A DNA stretch of 30,733 nucleotides from X23 sp050251575. GTDB taxonomy: Bacteria; Bacillota; Clostridia; SK-Y3. Positions 23,174 to 30,733 of this stretch are shown one piece after another. The notes below the pieces were generated by a model. That model searched no databases. It saw only the letters and a list, made by a program, of their open reading frames with translations, and had not been told where the DNA came from. The stretch is taken from assembly GCA_050251575.1 (NCBI GenBank), contig JBFWMP010000018.1, positions 1-30,733 on the forward strand. Reading direction: 5' to 3'. The first letter of the stretch is position 1. Every line of letters begins with the position of its first letter. The position numbers and the translations under genes are program-made.

Positions 23174-23202
23174 ATTATACTCTACAAATTTTACAATGTA
23201 AA
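23174..23202 (-). promoter_or_regulatory. Promoter of the XRE gene with palindromic operator
   Basis: On the minus strand TTTACA (23197-23202), 17 bases, TATAAT (23174-23179). TTTACAATGTAAA (23190-23202) is a perfect palindrome covering the -35. Confidence 0.65.
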
Positions 23203-23231
23203 TATAAAATTTGCAAACACGAATATATTCA

Positions 23232-23260
23232 TTGACAGAACAGGTCTAAAAGTATATAAT
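23232..23260 (+). promoter_or_regulatory. Consensus promoter of the SLH operon
   Basis: TTGACA (23232-23237), 17 bases, TATAAT (23255-23260): a perfect sigma-A promoter, about 60 bases before the SLH gene start. Confidence 0.85.
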
Positions 23261-23323
23261 ATTTATAAATACAAATAAAATATTTAATAAAACAAATATA
23301 TTATTAAAGGAAGGTGTCTACCA

Positions 23324-24658
23324 ATGAAAAAAAGACTCATCAGTATGTTAATTGTAGTGCTTCTCATGTTTTCAATAGCATCCCCGGCTCTGGCCGCAGA
23401 AAAAAGTCTGACCGATATTCTAATCAATGGCGTGAAGAGCCTTATAGAAAACAAAGTCAGAGATATCTCAGTTATCCGGGACACATTAGAAGAATTAATT
23501 GACTACACAATAGCAAAGTTTTCAGATATCAAAGAAAGCTCATGGTTCAAAGAAACCATCTCCTTCTTAGTGGGTATGGGAGCCATTGACGGGTATGACG
23601 ATGGTACATTTAAACCGGATGCCACCATCACCAGGGCAGAATTTACAAAGATATTCATGGTAAGTCAAGGATTCGAGCCAACCGCCTCAAGTACCCAGCA
23701 TTGGGCAAAACCTTATGTTGATGAAGCAACAAAGAAAGGTCATATCGTAAACGGTGAATTTGATAATATCGACAAGAACATCACCCGTGGCGAAATCGCA
23801 AGAATGGTAGTACGCAGCATGAACGAGAGCTATCCCGATAATATAAGCAAATACGCACAGCAGATTACCGATTATAGCAGTATCCCCTCTCCGTTTAAGG
23901 AATACGCACTAAAAGCCTATGTCAAAGGCATTGTTACAGGCTACCCGGACGGCAGCTTCGGAGCAGATAAGACAGCCACAAGGGCAGAAGCTTCTACTAT
24001 GGTAGTTAGAATGCTTGATGAAAGTAAAAGAATCGTACCTGAGCTGCAGAAGGATATAGCAGATATCCTCTTTCCTAAGACAGACGAAAAGGCAGTGATT
24101 GAGCGATTGAGAAACATGAAGCCTGACCATGCAGAATGGGCCACTATGGAAGAAGCTCATGCGGACTTTTTAAAGAGATACGGCAATTCTCTTAATAGTG
24201 TTTATGATATGGCTGTAACCTATGAGAATACATGGAATAATGTAGATTATCGGACTATTGATGGACATAAAGATGAAGTTAAGGCTGCATTAGCAAAGTG
24301 TTTGACGGGTAAAAAGTATAAATTAAACTCTACAGGAGAACCTCTAACGCTTGAACAATATTTGGATTTAAAAGTGCAAGGAATAAAAGATTTTACTGTT
24401 GTTGAAAAAGCTAAGTTTATTACAGATAAATCACTAGCTTATCTAGGTGGAGATAGTGAAGCGGTAAGGATAAGAGGCTATATTCAATTCTATTACTCCG
24501 AACCTACAAGTTCAAAATATTTATGGGATGAAATAGAAACCGGCAAGTGGTACGAAACTGATTTAGAAATACAGTTTGCAAAATTTAATTGGAGTGACAA
24601 ATTAGCAGTCCAAAAGGAAATTTATCTTGGAGAAATACGTGAAATAGAAGGTGAATAA
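23324..24658 (+). CDS. S-layer homology (SLH) domain protein
   Basis: This 444-residue secreted protein has a signal peptide ending SPALAAEK (cleavage near residue 25) and three SLH repeats at about 66-118, 120-172 and 181-233. They carry the motifs ITRAE (102-106), ITRGE (153-157) and ATRAE (218-222), with GYDDGTFKPD and GYPDGSFGAD loops. SLH trimers anchor proteins to pyruvylated wall polymers. The C-terminal 200 residues are a charged domain I do not recognise. AAAGGAAGG lies ten bases before ATG 23324. The stop is only two bases from the next start, so it is co-translated with the giant protein and may anchor or export it. Confidence 0.93.
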   Translation: MKKRLISMLIVVLLMFSIASPALAAEKSLTDILINGVKSLIENKVRDISVIRDTLEELIDYTIAKFSDIKESSWFKETISFLVGMGAIDGYDDGTFKPDATITRAEFTKIFMVSQGFEPTASSTQHWAKPYVDEATKKGHIVNGEFDNIDKNITRGEIARMVVRSMNESYPDNISKYAQQITDYSSIPSPFKEYALKAYVKGIVTGYPDGSFGADKTATRAEASTMVVRMLDESKRIVPELQKDIADILFPKTDEKAVIERLRNMKPDHAEWATMEEAHADFLKRYGNSLNSVYDMAVTYENTWNNVDYRTIDGHKDEVKAALAKCLTGKKYKLNSTGEPLTLEQYLDLKVQGIKDFTVVEKAKFITDKSLAYLGGDSEAVRIRGYIQFYYSEPTSSKYLWDEIETGKWYETDLEIQFAKFNWSDKLAVQKEIYLGEIREIEGE

Positions 24659-24660
24659 AA

Positions 24661-27600
24661 ATGTCACGATTATCAAAATATTTACGGCATAAAAAGATGG
24701 TGCAGTTGCAAAGGATATTTACGTTCAAAAGGACAGTTTCCCTGTCCTTAATCTTCTTTTATCTGTTTGCATTCTGTACCGCTGTATACGCACCTTTTGT
24801 ATCGGCAGCTGGTGGAGAAGACAACTATGGCAGTGATGATCAAGATGTATGGCTAGAAAATAATACTCTTTTCATACGCGCCAGCTCAACAACAGCTACC
24901 TCAGGAACAAAATATAGGACTATTGGGTATGAAGCATCAGTTGTCATAAATGGCACTCCATATAAAACCAGGTTGGACTACTCCAATTATGAATCAGATA
25001 AATCAGATATTTACAGTATTCCATTTACGCAAAATGATGAACGCAATACAGCAGTAATGAACGAGTTGATAAATGATAATCCTTCGGCCGAAAATGCAAT
25101 TAAAAATTATTGGGCACATCCACCGAATGATATAGGAGTAATCAAATTTAACGCTGTTATGATTATTCTAGTCAATGGTGATCAATTAGGTGGTCAGTAT
25201 ACCGATAAAGACAGCTTTTTCGCGGCTACCTATAGCAATGGCAGCCCTATATATTGGACAGCCACAGCTAGAAGGGATATCGAAGACCACTTCGGAAAAA
25301 CTTTTGAGTTCGGACCGCAGCCTGTAGACCCTGAACCCACAAGCGTAACAGCAATGTTTACCACACGAAAGACTGTAGAAACATACCAGGATTTTGGGTA
25401 CAAAGATAAATCAGAAGCAGAAAACTCCTCTATCACTAAAAGAATAATCGAAGTAACAGGTCCTAACGGAGCACTTTACCCTGAGCCTTTAACATTCGAC
25501 TGCATCAGTAAGCCCTATGTTGACCCAAGTATTGTTGTAGATAAGCCCGGTACGTACCATATCAAGCTTAAGGTCGAGAATAATAAAGGTGACAGCGACA
25601 CCTATGAGGATAATATTACAGTAATAAATCCGGATGATTTAAAGCTTATCATGGTATGTGACGCTCCTTCACAGGCAGATATAAACGAAACATTTACAGT
25701 AAGTGCAAAAGATAGCAGACCGAGCAAAGGAGCAAAAATTATAAAGTACCGTTGGTATGCCGGCAATAGTGAAAGCAGCCTCCAGCCTCTTCCGGAATTT
25801 GATGATAGTTCTGAAATACAGGTAACTTATTCTGATGAAGGCATGAAATACTTTAGAGTTGAGGGCGAAGACACCGCCGGAAAGACAGGAGCTGCTACAG
25901 ACTCAACAAAGGTTATTGATGGCAGAGTAGCATCTGCCAAAGCTGCTTTAGATGGACAAGACCCCTTCTATGAAGGTGTTTTTGGTTGGGTATCTAATAG
26001 GAGTAGGTTTTATTGCGACGGTGATACATATAGTGCTAGAAAAGCAGATGAAGAAGGTGTTGGAAACTCTTATTGGGAGTGGTATAGGGATCGTGACGGA
26101 AATGGTGGAGTTGATAGACACGAAAGACTTGAAAGCAATGAATATGAACTAGGCCGTGGTGATGATTTTGAGAGTGCAACTGGAGGACTTATTGCTTTTG
26201 ATTTTGTTGATGATGTTTATATTGAGATTGAAGCTGACCCAAGAAATGGTGAAAGTAGTACAGCAATGATAAAAAGACCTGTTCTTCCTACTCCGCACGC
26301 AGGACTGAAAGCCGAAGGAGATTTAAAAGAAAACCGAAAAATTGTACTTACTAATAATAGTATTTATCACCGTCTATATCCTAGTGCCTATGTGGAATTT
26401 AGAATAAAAAACAAGGATACAGGCGATTCAGCAGTAATTACACCGACTTCAAATTCTACATCAAGCTATATTAAAAATTTGGATATGTATGTAGATTCTT
26501 ATGATAAAGAAAAAGTAGAATTAATTATAAAGAAGCCTGGTAAGTATGAATTTGAAATTCATACTAAAGATACAAGAGGACATGAAGATACGGAAGTCAT
26601 TGAAAGAAATATTATTCCTGACCAGGTACCTGTTGTCAAAGCTAAGGTAAGAAATAAGTATTTCAGAAAACCGGTAGTGACTAATGAAAATCTTGAAGAT
26701 GAGTCCTATAGTCCTGATGGGGATATAATGAATGCTAGGACTTGGACATATAAATATGACAGTGATAATGATAATAGCTTTAGTGACGAGACTAACAAAA
26801 CATTAGGTACAAATAAGATTCAGTCCTTAGGGCTATCTCAAGTCGGAAGTTATCAAGGGAATGTTTCAGTGAAGGAAGATATAGATTTCACCATCCCCAA
26901 TTTTTTAAGTGATAGCGACTATAAACGCAACAATATGGTATGGAATTTTGAAGTGGATAATGTAAAACCTGTTACAACTGCTGAAATCGGAATGTCTACA
27001 GATGCGGATATTCACTTGTTGTCTGAAAATTCAAGGCTTAGTTATTTTGAAAGTAATGCAGGAACATTAGAATCAGGACTTCTTAATAATGGTACAAAGC
27101 TAATAAGCCCTTCAATTTCTGTAGGTGGGTTTGAAACTAGCAGTAGTCTTTTGATACAAGATTTTAATACCACTCACGGATCAAATGAAATTGAGGCTTA
27201 TACGGCTGGATATTTTACTCTTAACGGAGGGTCGGAAACGAGCAAGACATACAGCGATGGAAATTTGGTTGCATATTACGCAAAAAATATTGTAGATAAT
27301 ACCGTGAAAATATATGTCAGAGACGCAAGAAACTCAACTATCATTAAAATTTTTGATGCTAATACTTATAATTCACAAGTATCTATAGAGGGAGATTATG
27401 TTTATTTTTCAAGCACATCAAAAATTGTAAGAGTAAATAAATATACGTTAGAAATAATGGAATATATCCTTAACGGATTTGATGGTGTAGCTATTGATAT
27501 AATCAATGTAATTGATAATAGAGCATATTTAAAAGAAACTATATATACTTATGATTACTTAAATAGGCTAAGTGTAAGCTATAATTTTGCTGAATACGAT

Positions 27601-30600
27601 TTAATCTCACAAATATCAAATTACAAAAAGATTAATACGCCTGTTGAAAATGTATATGAATACAATGGAATAACTTATGTAAAATTATTAAGCGAAGGAA
27701 CTTTCTATAAAATAATCAATCAAAATTTTGTTTTAGTATATCAAACCATTCCAAAAACTCTTACTGCTCCTGTAAGTAGTGGTAGTGAAATTTTTAATTT
27801 TACAAGGCCTCAAACACGATATTCATTTAATGACAAATACCTATATATGCTTAGCATTTATAGTAAAAATTATCGTAAAGATAACCTTACATATGTTTTG
27901 TTTTTTACTAAAGTTGATATTACTACTGGACAAATTGTATATGATAAAAGAATAGATGAACACTTTTCAGGTAGTCGTTCACACGTGTTTTCAATACGTT
28001 CCTTATACAAAGAACGCGAGAATATTGTTCTGTTTTATGATAATGTAGAAAATGGTGGTTATGATTATCTAACTATAAAGAAAATTGGGCCTACAGGCAA
28101 TATCATTAGCGAATATAGCGGTACTACATATGCGTATGAAGCTGAGTTTGTTCCAGTTATTAGCCAGAATAAGCCGGAAAATAAAATACCTATCTATGAT
28201 GCGTATGAAGATGGCAGATATTGTGCTTTTTCTTATATTGGTGTTAATAATTCAAGTACAGATTCATTTTTTACTAAAGTATATGATGTTATAACTGGAC
28301 AAATAGTTTATTCTTACAATGAACGGGCAAGAGGAAATTTAGTACAATCCTATGGTGCTAGCAAATATATAGCTATTTGGCAATGGGATGATGAACGTAG
28401 ATATGATTCAACTGTTTGGTTTAGAATTATTGATATAGCAACTCAAGAAGTTATATATGAAAAAAATGCAATAACTGCAAGTATGGTATATTTTAATAAC
28501 GACAAAGCATATATAGGAGCAGCCGATTATGTAAGAAATGGTGAGCCAGTTAATGGCAAAGTAATTATTGTTGACTTAAATACAAAAACAGAATTAGGTA
28601 CAACATCAATTTCTACTAATGAATGCAGCTTCATAGCAAATAGAGACTTGGAAAATATATTAGCGTATAACTATGATGAAATGAATACAAGAACGAGGAT
28701 ATGGAGCTATAGAGTTAATAAAGGTTTTTATGAAATCATAGACAAGCTTGATGATTTCATTGTCAGAGTTGGCAGCCACAGATATATACCTATCGTGACC
28801 ACAAGTGCGATACAAAGCGATACAGCTAAGAATGATGAATTGGTTGCTAAAGCTAATGCTTTGGGGGCAAAGATTATATTTGTTGGCAGCAGTAGCAATT
28901 CAACATTGGGAAGCTCTTTAGCTACCAGAACAGACGGCATTTTTTATACGCATAGCTCTAATGCAAATTCTATTGCAAAGATCAAGGATTACATTATATC
29001 CGATGTGAATAATGAGATTGTAGTAACCAAAGAACTCTATTTAAAAGTCAATGAAAGGTATAATGCTAATCCCAAATATACGGACTATGAAAATGATACA
29101 TTAGATCAAACGCTATATAAATTAACAAATAGCACATGGAACGGAAACGACACAGGCTGGATAACAACATACCCAAATTACTTTACCACTACAGGAGTCA
29201 GGTATCTAGGTATCAAGCAAAAAGATAAACCATCCACAAATACAAGCATTAATAACGAATATGCGAAATGGAGTGATCCTTACGTAATCAAAATAGTAGT
29301 GAGTGACGGCACCATTGAGCCGCCAGAACAGGCACCTATGCCACCGGATGTACAAATTCAAATCTTATCTGATCAAGGCGAAAACGTAGCCAAAGAACGC
29401 AGAAGGGTTGACTTTATCATTATTGGCACGCAAGGAACAGACCCTATCAATTGGAGCAGCCTGAAGGGCACCTTTAATAAGACAGATCATTTGCCTTATG
29501 CTGCAGCGATTAACGTGAAAGAGTTTTCCCGTGTATTTACGACTATAGGCAGCCATAGCATAACTGTAGAGCTGTCCGATACGACAGGACGCAAGACAAT
29601 AATTACAAAATCCTTCACCATAACGGCCGATGCAGAACCTGTTGCGGGATTTACCGTCAGTGGCAGCGGGAAACGCTCTGATGACGGCTATGCCCTATTT
29701 AAAGTAAACAGCACAGCAACCTCCAATGATGACCAGGTAGGCAGCATTGACTATTATATCAAGCCTCCTGCAGAGACTTCATATTATTTCTTACCATTAA
29801 CAGCAAACAATGAAGTATTCAGTGGGGATATCAATACCACGAGTATTAAGCAAATAATTACAGAGACCTACACAAACGGTATAGGGCTTAACGGGGAAGA
29901 TTTGGACCAATACAGGGTATTCAAGTCAAAGGAACTGATAAGACCGGTTACAGTAACCAATGAGGCGCCGACTCTTACATATAGTGTCGCACCGGGCATA
30001 ATCAGAGTAAATGAAGCGGTAAGCCATTCGGTTGAGTATCAAGATGATACTGCTACAGGTGAAACAATGAAATATAGATTCTATCATGAGCCGAATTATT
30101 ATCAGAACAGCCAGGGATTGAATGCTTTGAGCGGAGTGATAGCAGACACACCTACTACGGTATTAGATAAAAAAGGCAGATATTCTTTTGAAAGTATGGT
30201 GACAGATGAAAACGGAGCAAACAGTGGCTGGGTATCCGGAGGCAGCGTAATAGTATGTACAAGCCCAATATCTGATTTTGAGCTCTACGCTAACCCTGCC
30301 AAGAACAACGGAGAAGACAGAGAATTTTCAACTAACTTCTTCAAATCAGGAAGTATCATAACCGTTGGCAACAATTCTATCAATACCGATTATGGTGATA
30401 CGGTAGAAAATCATGGTATTTCCTACTACAAGCTTGAATTTAGAGATATTACTGATACAAATTGGCAGTTGATTACAGAACAGAATAATCTGACAAACTA
30501 TATATATCGAACAGATTTACCTCAAATTACCGATAGAGGGATATATGAGGTTAGACAAACGATACGCAGCATAGAAGGCATCGAGGCGAGCATAACAAAA

Positions 30601-30733
30601 CAATTCACCTTATTAGAATTAAGAATGGATGCTTCCCTCACCCCCGACACAGTGTATGCGTCACAAAAATATAAAATTAAGGCTGTTTTAAGCAAGGATG
30701 CCCAGGGAGCGGTAGCCAAGATACATGACGGTA
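24661..30733 (+). CDS. Giant secreted multidomain surface protein (3' end outside window)
   Basis: The frame is open from ATG 24661 to the window end (2,024 codons visible). A basic N-terminus and hydrophobic stretch ending FVSAAGGED form a signal peptide. PKD/Ig-like domains follow (for example KPGTYHIKLKVENNKGDSDT near residue 298). Residues 477-488 are a perfect EF-hand calcium loop (DRDGNGGVDRHE). A long beta-rich region (about 860-1340) has repeats such as DITTGQIVYDK and DVITGQIVYSY, like beta-propeller blades. A Rossmann/VWA-like segment (about 1365-1450: YIPIVTTSAIQSD, AKIIFVGSS) and more Ig-like domains complete the visible part. It likely forms an extracellular fibre or adhesin. The function is unknown. 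It is the second gene of the SLH operon. Confidence 0.88.
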   Translation, partial: MSRLSKYLRHKKMVQLQRIFTFKRTVSLSLIFFYLFAFCTAVYAPFVSAAGGEDNYGSDDQDVWLENNTLFIRASSTTATSGTKYRTIGYEASVVINGTPYKTRLDYSNYESDKSDIYSIPFTQNDERNTAVMNELINDNPSAENAIKNYWAHPPNDIGVIKFNAVMIILVNGDQLGGQYTDKDSFFAATYSNGSPIYWTATARRDIEDHFGKTFEFGPQPVDPEPTSVTAMFTTRKTVETYQDFGYKDKSEAENSSITKRIIEVTGPNGALYPEPLTFDCISKPYVDPSIVVDKPGTYHIKLKVENNKGDSDTYEDNITVINPDDLKLIMVCDAPSQADINETFTVSAKDSRPSKGAKIIKYRWYAGNSESSLQPLPEFDDSSEIQVTYSDEGMKYFRVEGEDTAGKTGAATDSTKVIDGRVASAKAALDGQDPFYEGVFGWVSNRSRFYCDGDTYSARKADEEGVGNSYWEWYRDRDGNGGVDRHERLESNEYELGRGDDFESATGGLIAFDFVDDVYIEIEADPRNGESSTAMIKRPVLPTPHAGLKAEGDLKENRKIVLTNNSIYHRLYPSAYVEFRIKNKDTGDSAVITPTSNSTSSYIKNLDMYVDSYDKEKVELIIKKPGKYEFEIHTKDTRGHEDTEVIERNIIPDQVPVVKAKVRNKYFRKPVVTNENLEDESYSPDGDIMNARTWTYKYDSDNDNSFSDETNKTLGTNKIQSLGLSQVGSYQGNVSVKEDIDFTIPNFLSDSDYKRNNMVWNFEVDNVKPVTTAEIGMSTDADIHLLSENSRLSYFESNAGTLESGLLNNGTKLISPSISVGGFETSSSLLIQDFNTTHGSNEIEAYTAGYFTLNGGSETSKTYSDGNLVAYYAKNIVDNTVKIYVRDARNSTIIKIFDANTYNSQVSIEGDYVYFSSTSKIVRVNKYTLEIMEYILNGFDGVAIDIINVIDNRAYLKETIYTYDYLNRLSVSYNFAEYDLISQISNYKKINTPVENVYEYNGITYVKLLSEGTFYKIINQNFVLVYQTIPKTLTAPVSSGSEIFNFTRPQTRYSFNDKYLYMLSIYSKNYRKDNLTYVLFFTKVDITTGQIVYDKRIDEHFSGSRSHVFSIRSLYKERENIVLFYDNVENGGYDYLTIKKIGPTGNIISEYSGTTYAYEAEFVPVISQNKPENKIPIYDAYEDGRYCAFSYIGVNNSSTDSFFTKVYDVITGQIVYSYNERARGNLVQSYGASKYIAIWQWDDERRYDSTVWFRIIDIATQEVIYEKNAITASMVYFNNDKAYIGAADYVRNGEPVNGKVIIVDLNTKTELGTTSISTNECSFIANRDLENILAYNYDEMNTRTRIWSYRVNKGFYEIIDKLDDFIVRVGSHRYIPIVTTSAIQSDTAKNDELVAKANALGAKIIFVGSSSNSTLGSSLATRTDGIFYTHSSNANSIAKIKDYIISDVNNEIVVTKELYLKVNERYNANPKYTDYENDTLDQTLYKLTNSTWNGNDTGWITTYPNYFTTTGVRYLGIKQKDKPSTNTSINNEYAKWSDPYVIKIVVSDGTIEPPEQAPMPPDVQIQILSDQGENVAKERRRVDFIIIGTQGTDPINWSSLKGTFNKTDHLPYAAAINVKEFSRVFTTIGSHSITVELSDTTGRKTIITKSFTITADAEPVAGFTVSGSGKRSDDGYALFKVNSTATSNDDQVGSIDYYIKPPAETSYYFLPLTANNEVFSGDINTTSIKQIITETYTNGIGLNGEDLDQYRVFKSKELIRPVTVTNEAPTLTYSVAPGIIRVNEAVSHSVEYQDDTATGETMKYRFYHEPNYYQNSQGLNALSGVIADTPTTVLDKKGRYSFESMVTDENGANSGWVSGGSVIVCTSPISDFELYANPAKNNGEDREFSTNFFKSGSIITVGNNSINTDYGDTVENHGISYYKLEFRDITDTNWQLITEQNNLTNYIYRTDLPQITDRGIYEVRQTIRSIEGIEASITKQFTLLELRMDASLTPDTVYASQKYKIKAVLSKDAQGAVAKIHDG

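Noticed and set aside
25952..30719. Short frames on both strands inside the giant surface protein gene.
   Set aside because: The main frame is open throughout with consistent protein features; the others have no start signals.
1..30733. CRISPR arrays, tRNA and rRNA genes.
   Set aside because: No regularly spaced repeat series of 25-40 bp and no recognisable tRNA or rRNA sequence was found on reading both strands; a short tRNA-like fold could still be missed without a search.

Overview
This is an AT-rich window from a Firmicute, most likely a Clostridium-type anaerobe. The evidence is Gram-positive ribosome binding sites, consensus sigma-A promoters, S-layer homology (SLH) domains and a Tn554-family transposase set. 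It looks like part of a large mobile or extrachromosomal element (ICE, plasmid or phage-like), not core chromosome. It carries dnaX, holB, ssb and a yhaM-like gene as one compact set without their usual chromosomal neighbours, five proteins with tyrosine-recombinase folds, and giant secreted proteins.

Layout. 1-242: C-terminus of an unrecognised protein, followed by a terminator. 559-1638: complete tyrosine recombinase. 2066-3817: a large protein with an N-terminal PD-(D/E)XK nuclease resembling the DUF4297/Cap4 type. 3930-6533: a 2.6 kb segment bounded by imperfect inverted repeats and two related long hairpins. Inside it are a broken small CxxC gene and a two-gene CBASS-like operon: a SMODS/CD-NTase nucleotidyltransferase and a two-TM SLATT effector. 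6603-10061: tnpC, tnpB and tnpA of a Tn554-family transposon, read leftwards. Together 559-10061 is a defence-type accessory block with its own recombinases.

10372-12846: four unrecognised small genes, most with clear promoters. 13054-17709: leftward replication module yhaM-like, holB, ssb, DUF4406-like, dnaX, preceded by a structured leader with an intrinsic terminator. Upstream lie a catalytically degenerate tyrosine recombinase (17917-18693), a small Veg-like protein (18789-19061) with a strong promoter and palindromic operator, a GIY-YIG-like protein (19634-20326) and a core-only tyrosine recombinase (20491-21108) with TGTAACAT motifs upstream.

21395-23143: membrane GAF-GGDEF diguanylate cyclase with an XRE regulator. 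Divergent from these, 23324 to the window end is an operon for an SLH protein and a giant secreted multidomain protein of more than 2,000 residues, still open at the edge.

The most noteworthy items are the flanked CBASS-like cassette beside Tn554-type transposase genes; a shared palindromic box (TCAAA-N3-TTTGA, in pairs 21 or 31 bp apart) upstream of the -35 of three separate promoters; and the structured leader plus inactive recombinase-like protein next to the replication genes. All functions are read from sequence alone; no database search was possible.
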